This document shows positions 20,612 to 32,150 of a stretch of DNA of 64,000 nucleotides, piece by piece. Each line of letters opens with the position of its first letter. The stretch's first letter is position 1. The DNA comes from Liquidambar formosana (Eukaryota > Streptophyta > Magnoliopsida > Saxifragales > Altingiaceae). Below the pieces are notes generated by a model that ran no database searches, had not been told where the DNA came from, and saw only the letters and a program-made list of their open reading frames with translations. The DNA is taken from positions 53,406,631 through 53,470,630 of the forward strand of contig CM077820.1 in NCBI GenBank assembly GCA_039720395.1. The letters run 5' to 3'. A program made the translations under genes and the position numbers.

Positions 20612-23600
20612 TTAATTTTGTTCCAACCCCATTTTGCGTCGGAAAGCAGCCACCTTCAATGCAATCATTAGAGCTATCCAATCTTTGGTGTCATCAACAA
20701 ACCGAAAATAGGCATGCCTCCAAGTCTTCTTCACTAATAAAGTTCCACAAACACCCCAAAACCCAACAACAAATCCTGGCCCAATGCTAACATAGAACCA
20801 CAGCATTTCAGAATTCTTTTCATTGCCGCCATCCTCTTTTGTATCAGCAGCATCAGTAGGCGTTTGTCCATTAGATGTATCATCTCCAGGGCACTTAGTT
20901 GGAAGAGGAAGCCCACAAAGTAGAGGATTACCCTCATAAATAGAGGAATCATTGAGTGTTTGTAGCTGATTTCCTGTTGGAATTCTTCCTACCAAGTTGT
21001 TATGGGACAACTTAAAGTGAGCCAAGGAGGTTAGAGCAGAGATGCTTTGAGGAATCGGTCCAGAGAGAGAGTTGTTGGAGTGATCAAGTGTCTCCAGCCA
21101 CCGCAAGTTTCCAATATTCTGAGGAATGCTCCCATTTAGATGATTCATTGACAAATTCAAGGTGCCCAATGCAAAGAGGCTTGTTATCTCGCTAGGGATT
21201 CCTCCCATTAGGTGGTTTTGTGAAAGGTCAATGCAATAAACGTAGTCTAGGGTGCTGCTATATTCGAGTTGTGTTCCTTTTGCGACTATCATCATTTCCT
21301 CAGGGTAGTTTAAGAACGTATTAGTTGAATTTCCATAGACCAAAGAGGTTAAATTGCCCAAACACTTGGGAATAAACCCAGTCAAATTATTTTGCGCAAC
21401 GCCCAGGAGGTGAAGAAGTGAAAGATGACACAACTTTGAAGGGACCACTCCACTAAATTTGTTAGACCGCAAGCGCAATATCATCAATGAAGATAGCTCA
21501 TCACCAATCCACCAGGGTATGTTCCCTGATAAATTGTTTCCTCCAAGATCAAGTCTAATCAATCCCTTGCAATTTTTCAAAGAGGATGGGAATTCGCCTT
21601 CAAGATGGTTGTCACTCAATATTAAGAACGATAATCCGAGTAGGTTACCCATAGATTTTGGAATAGTGCCATGAAGACTGTTGTTCGCTAGATCCAAGAC
21701 ACCCATAGCTTGAGAATTAGTCCAAATATCAGGGAATGTTCCGGATAACTGATTATCTCTTACTGCAAAAATTCTCAGATACTCTATTTTAAGAATTGAC
21801 TGGGGGATGCTGCCGTTGAGAAAATTCTCAGAAAGAAATAAGACTTCCAAATTTGGCATAATTTCACCAAGATTTGGGGGGATAGGTCCGGAAAACAAAT
21901 TTTTTTCAAGGAAAAGATCAACCACACCGCTAGACCAAAGTGGAAATGGACCCTCTAATAAATTTGAACTCAATTCAATGTACGTTGCCTTTGGAAACCT
22001 TAAAGACTGTGGTAGCTTCCCCCTGATTTTGTTATAGGATAAATCCAAGTCAGTGACTTGAGAAGATAACTTGGAAATCCAATCACCTGGTACAATGTCT
22101 GAAATCCCAGCATTTTTAAGGATTATGTATTCAAGCTCAGTTTGAGATTGAATCCATATAGGAAATTTGGGGCCCACTTGGCAGTTTTCGAGTTGGATCG
22201 ATTTGAGACGGAAAGGAGGAATCCATCCATAGCTTAAATTCAAACTCAAGGATTTCTTCAAGGTGGTATCCATCCAGAACGTTTCCAACCTTGTGAGATT
22301 TAGGAAATGGGCTTCTGTTAGAACACCTTCCCATGAATTTGAGTGGAGGTACAAAGTATCCAGCTTTGAGAGTTGTCCGATGCTTTGAGGAATGGTCCCA
22401 TTCATCTGATTATAAGAGAGCCACAATTCTTGCAAGGATGACAAGTTTCCAATGGATGATGGAATTGAACCCCAAAAAGAGTTGGATTCGAGGTAAAGAT
22501 ATCTCAAGTTCTCAAATCTCCCTAATGAATCAGGCAAGTTCCCTACCAGTTGGTTTTTCATATAAATTGAGTGACACCAAGCTGTGGTTGGGGCAGCTTG
22601 AAAAACCGTCCAAAAATTCATTAATCGTTCCGCTCAAATTATTTCCAGAAAGATCTAAAAACTCTAAATTGCAAAGGTTTCCCAAGAATCTTGGTATTGG
22701 ACCTTCAATGTTGGTATTAAAAGACAAATCAAGGTCTTGGAGAAATATGAGGTTCACAATTTCACCAGGAATGACACCATGAAAAGAATTAAAGCTGAGA
22801 TCAAGTTTTGTAAGGGTAGTAAGATTAAACAACCAATGGGGTATTGAAGAGTTGAATGAATTACTTGACATGTTAAGGACCAAAAGTGAGGTGAAATTAA
22901 CGAGTGGGGGTGATAGTGGAATGCTTTGAAGTTCACATTGACTCAAGTGTAACTCCACCAGGGATGGAAGCATATTAACTGCATGAAGCCAATCAGCTCC
23001 AATCCTACTGAGGTTCACACCTCCCATGTTAAGGTGTTCTAAAGAAGGGAGACCTGAGAGCCACCGCAAGTTTTCTACATGTAATTCCTCTCCTTGGAGG
23101 TCAAGATAAAGCACGTGTGACAAGTTTCCGAGATGAGGTGGAAGCTCTCCAGAAAATGATGAAGAAGAAAGATTGAGATATCTCAAATTATAAAGCGAAC
23201 CCAAGAATTTGGGAATATGGGTTCCTCCTAAATCATTCAGGCTTAAGTCCAAGTAATTAAAAAATTTCAAGCGAAGTAAAGAAGGATTTACCTCACCTCC
23301 CAATTCACTGCCCATTTCATCAACTGGATTTTTGAGGTTGAGCTTGAAGACATGTCCTGTTCTATTGTCACATCCTACCCCTCTCCACTTGCAGCAATCG
23401 TCACCAACCCATGAGGAAAGCCTATCGGAAGGATCTGTGAGAGCGTCTTTGAAGGTGAGAAGCGCATCTCTTTCTGCCTTGATGCACTTGACATTCAAAT
23501 CTTGACTACATAAACAGGGTTTAATGGTCTCTAGGTATGAAGACCCAAACAACCACAATAAAAGAAAGAGCATTGTGGGATGGCGAATGGGTATGAAACC

Positions 23601-23639
23601 AGAATTGCTATGCATGTTGGTTTTGAGAAACCTCAACAT
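20612..23639 (-). pseudogene. RLP2: Cf/EIX-type LRR receptor-like protein with one frameshift
   Basis: The minus-strand gene is intronless and about 1008 residues long when the break is ignored, a normal size for this family. Order: start MLRFLKTN, signal peptide (MLFLLLWLFGSSYL), cap domain with [12 protein letters not shown] at about residue 80-90, then about 25-30 leucine-rich repeats with LxxNxLxGxIP. Next come an island region around YPEEMMIVAKG, final repeats, the cap CPGDDTSNG, an acidic stretch, one membrane helix (FYVSIGPGFVVGFWGVCGTLL, about residue 948-968) and a short tail ending GLEQN. It lacks a kinase domain and would need a partner kinase such as SOBIR1. One extra A in GAAAAAC near 22561 shifts the frame after SLNLY; both sides are otherwise open. 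This could be a sequencing error in an A run or a recent inactivating change. Confidence 0.88.
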
Positions 23640-23689
23640 TGAAGGGTCAGTATTTGAATGGAATGCAGAGGCAACTTTAAACCCAGGCT

Positions 23690-23698
23690 GTATATATA
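23690..23698 (-). promoter_or_regulatory. TATA-like box of RLP2
   Basis: The minus strand reads CTATATATACAG about 50-60 bases upstream of the ATG at 23639. The position and context (CAACTTCTATATATA) are conserved with RLP1 and fragment A. Confidence 0.55.
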
Positions 23699-23699
23699 G

Positions 23700-24412
23700 A
23701 AGTTGAGTGCATGTGAAGTCTATGAATGGACAGTACTTTCATTATGGTAGTGAGAAACCTCGTCTTGACCCCACTCACATTTTGCTACATCTCCAAATAA
23801 CTTGAGAGAATGGGTCATATACAAGTTGATTGCAACAAGCAAACCAATTTTGACAAATTGTAGAAAGATAGATATTTATGAATCTGTACCCTTCTCTAAA
23901 GTCCATTGCATTAGATATTTCTATCCCCCCCCGCCCCATTGGTCTTCCAACTTGTGGAGGATGGCATTTTGGGTACCTATCAATCGATCAATTGATTGAT
24001 AAATGACGAACCAACACAATATGATATGACACTCAATTTTTGTGTTTAAATGAGCGGCATTTGAAATGGACCTTACAGGAGGTTTGGAAAATTTGTGCCA
24101 TTGCATAAATGATGAACTGTGTCACAATGTGGAAGGAATGCAACTTGTTGAAAGGTTAATGCACCCAAGTGGTCCCATGTCTTTTCGAGGGTATATGTTT
24201 GTGTGTCAGTCATTAATTGGGTACCAATTGTTGCCTAATACATTTCCATGAGCTATCAATGAGAAAAATTTACCACTAAATTGTTTTTTTTTTCTTTTTT
24301 TTTTTTTTTGCTTGAGAGTAGTAAGATTTTAGTGGGTGAGCATGAAGACGAGTTTTGAATACAAGGTTTTTGTATCATGCTAATAGGCTTCACCACTTAA
24401 GCTAGGGCCCCT
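23700..24412. other. RLP2 upstream region
   Basis: Contains diverged stretches of the upstream blocks seen near the other RLP copies: CTAAAGTCCATTGCATT and GTCTTCCAACTTGTGGAGGA at 23890-23970, and GGAGGTTTGGAAAATTTGTGCCATTGCAT from about 24077. No gene. Confidence 0.5.
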
Positions 24413-24729
24413 TCAAATGTCTACTAAATCTTCTTCTTCTTTTTTTCTTTTTTTTTTTTTTTTTTTATAAAAAATTTTAAATAAGGTCGCAATAGGCAAT
24501 TTTGGATACAGCCTTTTAATAGGAAAAGAAAAACAGGACAACACTCTTTCTAACCCACAAGCAATCAGTTTATAATTAATTGGGTTTGGATCATTCAAAA
24601 TCAACTCCATTATGTGTCTCACATAATGGAGAGGAGAGGGATGAGGTTGTGGTTCGAGACAGAGGCAGATGCGAAAATGATTTGGGGGTAGGGTTTTTTC
24701 AATGTATACCCTCACAGATAGCACCGTTT

Positions 24730-24957
24730 TAGGTGTAATTGAAAAACCCATTTGAAAACCAATTGGAAATCGGTTCGGTTCAGTCGGTTTAAGTATAAAA
24801 ATGTGATGAACCATGAACCGAACCGAAACTAAAATTAAATGAGAAAGAAAACCGACACCGACCGAAGTGCTTGAGAAAACCGGCCGAAACCCTCTGATTG
24901 GATCCGGTTCAGGCCGGTTTTTTGGTTTACTCGGTTTTACGCACACCCCTACCTCTC
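24730..24957. mobile_element. hAT-like element fragment with AACCG repeats
   Basis: Rich in AACCG/CGGTT in both orientations and ending ACGCACACCCCTA, similar to the TAGGGGTG terminus of the elements at 29927 and 58676. The left terminus is not clear, so it is partial or strongly diverged. Confidence 0.4.
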
Positions 24958-25062
24958 TTGGACTTCTCTCTCTCACACAAACCGTCTCTTTCTCTATCCC
25001 CTCTTTTTCTCCCTCCTAATAAATGCAAACAAAGTATCATTTGATTGCACTTCTTTTATCTC
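24950..25062. repeat. ~110-bp block also found at 28088-28195
   Basis: CTCTCTTGGACTTCTCTCTC through CTCCCTCCTAATAAATGCAAACAAAGTAT recurs at 28088-28195 with few changes. It is rich in CT and may be a duplicated leader or terminal segment. Confidence 0.65.
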
Positions 25063-25620
25063 TCACATAAAACAAAACATTACCTCCTAATAACTACATT
25101 GATTTGGAAGGTAATAATGTAAAAGCAATTTCATTGGATACTTTTCTTTTCTTTTTTCTTGTGTCCCTAAAATTCCGTTATGTTGGTGCATGTACAGAAA
25201 GTGAGCTAATTTATTTTCACTGCTCGTATATTGGAAGCAAATCATCCAATCATCATCAAATGCACTGGAAATAGTTCCATCACCTTGTTTTAATAGAACT
25301 TACTTGCAGTTAATAACTTTTCCCTCTCTCCAAGTGTAAACAAAGAATACATAATGCTTACACTTCCTACATATTTAATCAAAATATAGTCGATTAGACC
25401 CCAACACACACACATACATACCCACATACACATAAAAACACACTACTATACAAGGGTTTTTTCTCTAATTCTATCTTGAAGCACCTATAATGCCACCAAG
25501 AACTGATAAAAGAGGCATACTTATTTGAAAAGGCATGGCTAAAAAAGAGAACTTAAAATTCATGCGATGATAAAGACAGACCTTATTCACATTCACACAC
25601 AGAATAATCAATTATTGTAC
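25063..25620. other. Unassigned AT-rich intergenic DNA
   Basis: No gene or repeat was recognised apart from short CA-rich simple sequence near 25405-25440. Confidence 0.4.
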
Positions 25621-25627
25621 GTGCAAA

Positions 25628-26999
25628 TCAAGTAGCAGGGCCAACCTCTGTCATTAGGCTTCCAACAACCCTCTCAGGGCCATACTTCTCCAAAAGCCCT
25701 TTAGAAATCCATACAAAATGGAAATTAAAAGCCGATAGTAACATAAAGACAGGATATGTACATACAGTCTTCAATAAAAATGAAAAACCGTAGATTTATC
25801 TCATCAAACAAGTCTAACCTTGTATGCGCACTGGTATTCCCCCACCTGCAATTTTTTTTTTTTCTTTTTTTAAAAAGGTGGGGAAAAGAAGTATAAGAAC
25901 AAGAAGGGTTTATTAACAAAAAAAAGGAAGATACAAATTCAACCTACAATGCAATAGCAATTAGAATTATATAACAAAAACTAAAATTGGGAAAGGGGAC
26001 AGAAAAATTAAGTAATGAAGAAATTTACCTCGACTCCATGGCACAAAATTAAAGAAAACCAGAACTTCAATGGGAGCGGACCTTTTTCCTTATTCCAGCC
26101 GGCAACGGTTAGGGATTAATTATCTAAAATCTCAAAAGAGAAATAAGGATGCCTAATCTTGTAACCTTTTTCTATTTCAATCTGTCGTAGTTAATTTTTT
26201 CACAAACCTATCAGCCGATCAGAGTTTCACATGGCCACTAAAGTACCAGATCGAGAGTCAATAAATTACCAAATAATTAGAACAAAACATTTAGAGCAAT
26301 GATTCATTGAATCACACAATTTAAAAAATAGGTGGTCAACTAGCTAGGGCGGAGCCAGGATTTATCTCCAATGGGAGCACTGTGCTATGATTCTATGAAG
26401 TGAGAATTGGGAACTAAAAGTCCTAGAAAACATTTTTTTGAAAAATTTACTTTTTAGTAATCATTTTTCAATTTAATACCAAAAAAAGGATTCTTTTGTC
26501 AACTTATTACACATTGACTATAAATATGCTTTAAAATGACTACCATCTTTCTTTTTTTGGCATTATGTTGAAAAATAGTTATCAAATAGTAATATCTCTC
26601 GCAAAAAAAAAATCTCCTTGGTTGAGCCTGTGTGGACACGTGCCCCCAAACGCCCCACTGGCTCCCCGCCCATGTCAACTGGTCATCAATCGTTTCGACG
26701 AATAAGCAAGTAGCATACAACAACCATTATACAAAAGGAAAGAGAAGAAGAAAAGGTAAAAGGCAAAAAGACAAGAAAAGGGAGAAGGAAAACCACCACT
26801 ATCATTCACAAGCATACATCTGCCACAAAACAAATAACATTCGAAATAGCACCACGGAAAATTAGAAATTGCAGTCATAATTAACATTTATCGCTGAACA
26901 AATAGGATTAGAGATTTCTTTCTCACCTCCCGCTGGCCCCAACTATGTGAACGCGATGAAGCCGAATCCTTTGATCTTGCTTTCAAGTTTCCCCACTCC
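25628..26999 (-). CDS. Candidate multi-exon gene, unknown product (weak)
   Basis: Several minus-strand pieces look like exons with consensus borders. A terminal piece at 25628-25698 encodes LLEKYGPERVVGSLMTEVGPAT then stop. A 27-base micro-exon at 25819-25845 sits between AG and GT and would read GGIPVRIQ in the matching phase. A piece ends at a GAG|GTAAAT donor at 26029, and another piece at 26927-26999 has AG and GT borders. The joined C-terminal peptide looks protein-like, but I do not recognise the family and the start is unknown. The upstream frame meets a stop near 26085 unless another splice exists. It may be an untranslated or pseudogenic transcript. Confidence 0.28.
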
Positions 27000-27544
27000 C
27001 TGCAATTAGAATTGAAGCCTAAAACAATGGATCCTAACATGATGCAATTCTTAGTTCACCTCATTTTTTCTCACCAAACAAGCACAACATGAAGAGTATT
27101 TTGTCAGATTTTGTGTAACCAAACAGAAGACCCAACCCTTTTAGTTTCCCTCCATTTTCTCACCAAACAAACACTACATACAGAGGATTTTGTCAGCAAG
27201 TCAAACAAAAAATCAAAGAGAAAATTAAGGAGAGAATGAGAGAACCAACCCGTAGAGACGAAATCAAAGCCTCTAAAACCTCAGATCGCCCAAAACCTCT
27301 GATCACAAATCTTTTTCTCCAAATATCCAAACCCAACGAACGGGTGGTCAGAGTCTATAGTTGTTCAAGAAGATTATTAGAACTTTAAAAACCACATATA
27401 AAATATTTCTTCAAAATATGAGACGGGACTGTGTATTCTTTCCCATCATTTTCAAGGATGCCTAATGACGCCTAAAGGCTTCCTTTGGAGCCTCAGAAAT
27501 AGACGAACATACCTTCAAGACAAGAATATATGCCCAACGGATGA

Positions 27545-27765
27545 AAGGAAAATCATCAAAATAAGGAGAGAGAACCAACCTGCACCGACGAAACCGAGAA
27601 ATGGCTAAGGTCCCCAAGCAAGACAGACGGATCAGAGGAAAATCATGTATATATGAGAGGAAAATCATCAAAATAAAGAGAGAGATCCAACCAGCTGCAC
27701 CGACGAAACCGAGAAATGTCTACGGCCTCCAAGCAAGACAAAGTTGGAAGCTCGCACTTTTTCTG
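27545..27765. repeat. Tandem duplication of ~105 bases
   Basis: AGGAAAATCATCAAAATAA...GCACCGACGAAACCGAGAAATG...CCCCAAGCAAGACA occurs at about 27545-27640 and again at 27657-27745, with small changes. It lies upstream of the candidate gene and may be leader sequence. Confidence 0.6.
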
Positions 27766-28540
27766 AAATTCAATCTGAAAATGAGAAAGAAGGAAGGTTC
27801 GAGTGGGAGTCGGTGGATTGAGATGAACCATGCCCACGCATTCTGATGTTGGGTGTGCTCGTGGAGGCGGAGAGGACCTCAGAACCGACAGGCGACAACT
27901 GAAGCAGGCAAACACATGGATCTAAGAAGGCACAAACGGCGTCGTTTAACTGCGCTACATTTGGGCTGATAGGAGCTGTCGTTTTGCTTTGGAAGATCAG
28001 CCCTTGAGATGCCGTTTTGGACGAAACCTTCGGGGAAAACGTTCCCTTTTATAGGAGCTCATTTATTGGAGCCCATATAAAACAAAGCATTCTCTCTCTT
28101 GGACTTCTCTCTCACACACACAAACTGTCTCTTTCTCTATCCTGTCTTTTTCTCCCTCCTAATAAATACAAACAAAGTATTCTTTAAGTGCACTTCTTAA
28201 CCTCTCTCTTAACCTCTCCCATACTCTTCTCGTTTCAAATTAATCGTCTCTTTTAAGAAAATACGTTTTTTTAAGGAAATCTTATTAAATGTTTTTATAT
28301 CAATGCATATGTTTTGAGATTCCAATTTTGTTATCTAAGCATATGAAACATTAGAAAAAGAGATAATACATTTTTAACGGTATTTTAGAAAATAAATCAA
28401 AATGAACCAATGACTTTTGAAATGTGACAATAATTTTGAAACATCCCCCCAAAAAAAAAAAGTAGGCCATTTGTTTAGGAACGGATGGAGTAAAACAAAA
28501 TATTACTTCTCTTTTACAGTAAATTTTTAAAAGGATTTTT
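27766..28540. other. Possible upstream region of the candidate gene
   Basis: Holds GC-richer DNA up to about 28080, the second copy of the CT-rich ~110-bp block (28088-28195), and AT-rich DNA after it. No coding domain seen. Confidence 0.35.
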
Positions 28541-28719
28541 TTAACGTGTGCCCTAAGGGCACATGTTAAGCTACAATTAATGATTCAATTATTGCATTAG
28601 AAATTATGAAAATACATTGTAAATGGTGAAAGTTGCTTGAAAAACTGTGAAAACACATTTTTCCATACACTGATTGGCTATTAATTGTAACTTAACATGT
28701 GACTTAGGGCATACGTTAA
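28541..28719. mobile_element. 179-bp MITE with ~40-bp terminal inverted repeats
   Basis: The left end TTAACGTGTGCCCTAAGGGC and the inverted right end TTAACGTATGCCCTAAGTCA continue into matching ACATGTTAAG(C/T)TACAATTAA. There is no coding capacity, and the target duplication is unclear because the flanks are T- and A-rich. Confidence 0.75.
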
Positions 28720-29064
28720 GAAAACCCTTTTTAAAAACAAGTTTTGAAAGAAAACTCCAGATCTTCCAAACACTCTCCTCTCTCTCAACCCATTTAGCCA
28801 ATTTTCTATTGAAATGACCCATCTCTCTCTCTTTCTCTCTAACATTCCCTGCAAGCCAAAAACCCCATCAACACAGACCCTTGAACTCACCTCTAGGAAC
28901 CCACCCTAATAGTATCCCCTTTGCAACCTTCGACCCTCAAGCGGCACCAAACCCATGGGATTTTTGGACCTCAACTCTGCAATGTGGATTTTGGACCCTT
29001 AGGCGGTACAAAGATTTTAGATCTTCATGGTCGATGTGCTTCATGCTGGCTAAAACCCTCACAC

Positions 29065-29365
29065 CGTACATAGGGATGGAGCTATGTATAGACCAAAGGG
29101 GCCATGCCCCCCTCCCCCTCGGGGCCCGCCCCCACTCCAAATTTTTTCTTTTTTTTCGAAAAATATATATTTACACATAACTATTTAAGTATAAAATTTG
29201 GCTTAAAAATTGCCTCTTCCCAAAACCAAATCCTTTACTAGTTTTATTTTTCATATTAATTTTATGTTGAAACTTATTATATTTTTCATTTTTGAATGAT
29301 TTAAATTTTTTTTGTTCATATTTTGGCCTAAAGATGAAATCCTAGTTCTGTTCGTGACCATACAC
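29065..29365. mobile_element. Possible hAT-like remnant
   Basis: The left end CATAGGGATGGAGCTATG with a C-rich stretch, and the right end GATGAAATCCTAGTTCTGTTCG, resemble termini of non-autonomous hAT elements (compare TAGGGCGGAGCCAGGATTT at 26345). No target duplication was found. Confidence 0.3.
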
Positions 29366-29906
29366 CTCTCATGTCGTACCTGATGGCTTCTTGTTTCTGT
29401 GTAGTGGAATCACCATAGCAAAAGGTGAAAAAAATTTGATTTGATTTTTAATTTTTTCTTGTATTGAGCTATGAATCTAAGGGGGAAAAAAATTCTACGC
29501 TTAGGTTGGATCTGCTTTTGCATTTTTGTTTAAATTTTTTAATCTTTTTTTTCCCTGAGTTGGTATGCTTCCATGGAAACGTGGGAACTCTTCCATGGCT
29601 GAAGTGAGTGAACAAATGCGCCAAAAAAAAAAAAAAAGGGAGAAAGAAAAGAAGAAAAGAAGTGAGTGAATGGAGGGAGAGGAAAAGAGGCAAAGAATCT
29701 GTGATCACGATTATGTGGGAGAAAGTAGAAGCCATGGGTAGGTACTGCCATTATTAGGAGGGAAGACAGAGAGAGGGGGGTGGAGTGGAAGTAGAATTGT
29801 GGAACCAATAGCTCCCTAACAAAAGAAAAAAAAAGAAGAAAAAACACAGAATTTGCACATGGCATTAAAACAGGCAACTATCCTCCATTATATATATATT
29901 ATATTA

Positions 29907-30787
29907 TGGATAATGCTACTTTGCCATAAGGGTGTTAGTGGTTTAAGTTAAAACCGATACCAAATTGAGCCGAACCAAACCAAACCGCGGTTTGGTTTGG
30001 TTTTTTTGTCATTAGGTTTGGTTTTGGTTCTAATTTTAGAAAACCGAATTAAATTGGTTTGGTTTTGGTTTTCACATTTAAAAAACCAAACCAAACCAAA
30101 AAACCAAAAAAATTGAAAAATATAGAATATATATATAATTTTATATCTTATATATCAAACTTTAGTTGTAAATTTCCTATTCTAATAAGGGCAGAATAGG
30201 TAATAGATTCAAAATAATAGTATTGAATTTACTGGAGTACAAAACTACTGAATAGTGAGCACTGACTAAGTGACTAGTGATATTGGCATGTATTAGATTG
30301 GAGATTTGAACTTGGATTGACATATGTCAATTTGTTTCCATTTTGATACAATGTTTAATGTTTTTTTTAGTTGCTAATGTAATGCTTTTATTAAAAATGT
30401 TTTTATTTGAAGTTTGGCATGCCATTTTTTTCATTTTCAATTATTTGTTGCTACTTGATAGGTTAAAATCAAAATGAAGCCAAACCAAACCGAAATTTTT
30501 TGGTTTGGTTTTTTTATAGCATGGTTTGGTTTTGGTTTGGTAAGAACAAAACTGAAGTATAATGATTTGGTTTGAAATCTATCCTAAAACCGAACCAAAC
30601 CGAATCACTAACACCCTTACTTTGCCCCACACTTTGCTCTACACTATATTTTACTATGTGCATTTTGGAAGGTAAAGTTGTGGGATCCACTGATATGATT
30701 AAACCTTAAAAATTGAAACCCTTCTAATAACACATATATAGTAGGGCAAAGTGTAGAGTAAAGTGCAAGACAAGATAGCATTATCCA
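29907..30787. mobile_element. MITE interrupted by an hAT-like element
   Basis: The left end TGGATAATGCTACTTTGCC and the right end inverted (TGGATAATGCTATCTTG) pair, with TA at both outer edges. The interior restarts at 30620 with CTTTGCCCCACACTTTGC after the inserted element. The MITE proper is about 180 bases. The TA target suggests a Stowaway/Mariner-type element. Confidence 0.65.
29927..30619. mobile_element. Non-autonomous hAT-like element, copy A (693 bp)
   Basis: Termini TAAGGGTGTTAG and CTAACACCCTTA are inverted and flanked by CTTTGCCA and CTTTGCCC, an 8-base target duplication with one mismatch. The interior is built of AACCAAACC/GGTTTGGTT repeats and has no transposase. It is closely related to 58676-59358. 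Confidence 0.75.
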
Positions 30788-31011
30788 TATATTACTTAGA
30801 TATATAGATATAGATACGGTTCAAAGGAGTGAGATAACATTGGTTTAGTGGTACCATTTGAAACGGAAGGTATACATCATTAGAGGCGCAAAATGTTAGC
30901 TAACGTTGTGGTCTTACGGGGGAGACTCATAAAAATAAAGGCATATCTTTTTATTTAATATAAAATTGTTCAGCATTTGTAACATAACTAAGTACAGATA
31001 AACAAGCGAAG

Positions 31012-31037
31012 AAAGAAAGAAAGAAAGAAAGAAAGAA
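31012..31037. repeat. GAAA microsatellite
   Basis: About six GAAA units, downstream of the ankyrin gene 3' end. Confidence 0.8.
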
Positions 31038-31289
31038 GCTTTGGCAACCGCAACCACACCCTACGTACGCAGTCTCGCTTGTAGGCTAATGCAACCCCAA
31101 TCCCAAGTTCCAATATACTGTCCAAGCCCGGCCTGACCGTTGGGGAGCTTAAAGTGCACCGCGGATGGAGCTAGCACATACCCTATATATCCGGGATACA
31201 AAAACCTGAGCGGGCTGATCATAGAGATTCGGTATTACTGAATTGCCATCTCAAATGAGGCATTTTTTTTTAGAGGGATTAGCATTCCT

Positions 31290-32150
31290 TCACCACCACG
31301 TCTTTATTTTCTTAATTAGCACTTGGAATAGATAACAAAAGCTAACCTTGGCAAACACAAGCGCAAAAAGCAAGACGAGGAAAGGGGTTATGGCAACCAC
31401 AACTAGGATTCTGATGGGGACGAAGGCACAATTAAGTACGTCGATCACAAAGCGCATGGGCATAGAGAAAAGCAGGACCTGGAAATCGTCAATGGCTTTC
31501 TCAAGTAGGTTGTTGAAAGTGTTAAGGGCTTTATCAAGTAAGTCGAGGAAAGACGTCTCCCTACCAAGTAGCGCAACATATGACCTTAGAAATAGCTCGT
31601 AGTAGAAGAAAAAGAATGAGCTACCAATGACACAGGTGGCAATGGCAAGCCCTGACGAATGTTGTAACACTGCGTACTGGCCCATCATGAACGCAACCAT
31701 CATTGCTCCCGCCGCAAATATATTGAGGTAGGCGGCTAGTTTGAAGTAAGAAGGGAAATTGGATTTGTCAGATGGAAGAGGCATAGCCAGGAAAATGTAA
31801 ATAAACACAGCAGAACTTGAGAGCATCATGGCTATGCTATTTGAAATAACAAATGCTCTGAAAGCTGCTCTGCTCGTTAAAACTGGAGTGCCCTTGTCGC
31901 TAATGTAACCACCGGGCATGGTGAAACTTGCGGCAAAGGCTACAGTTGCTATGAGTGCGGCCACTACTATATGGGTTTCTGTTGCTTTCTTGATTTCACT
32001 CAAGTTAGTACCTTTGTCTTCGTCATCCTTTCCTCCCTTACCAACATCTTCCTTTCCTGCCTTACCAAGACCTTCGTAGGTTACATTTCGCTGACATTTT
32101 CTGACACCGGCCTTCTGCAACTCTTTCCGCCACTCTTCCTCAATATGTCT
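31290..32150 (-). CDS. Ankyrin/PGG gene exon 4 (PGG and membrane helices)
   Basis: Acceptor TATTGCAG|AGACAT at 32151; begins in phase 0 with RHIEEEWRKELQKAGVRK, the linker before the PGG domain; stops after KIKTWW. A lysine/glycine/aspartate-rich insert (GKAGKEDVGKGGKDDEDKG) precedes the first helix. Confidence 0.92.
   Translation of the reverse strand, partial: RHIEEEWRKELQKAGVRKCQRNVTYEGLGKAGKEDVGKGGKDDEDKGTNLSEIKKATETHIVVAALIATVAFAASFTMPGGYISDKGTPVLTSRAAFRAFVISNSIAMMLSSSAVFIYIFLAMPLPSDKSNFPSYFKLAAYLNIFAAGAMMVAFMMGQYAVLQHSSGLAIATCVIGSSFFFFYYELFLRSYVALLGRETSFLDLLDKALNTFNNLLEKAIDDFQVLLFSMPMRFVIDVLNCAFVPIRILVVVAITPFLVLLFALVFAKVSFCYLFQVLIKKIKTWW

Noticed and set aside
24413..24976. Long minus-strand open frame of 187 codons
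   Set aside because: It runs through AACCG-rich transposon sequence and a poly-lysine end from an A/T tract; no domain is present.
29539..29877. Minus-strand open frames rich in phenylalanine and serine
   Set aside because: Derived from A/T and GGGAGA simple sequence; no domain or splice context.
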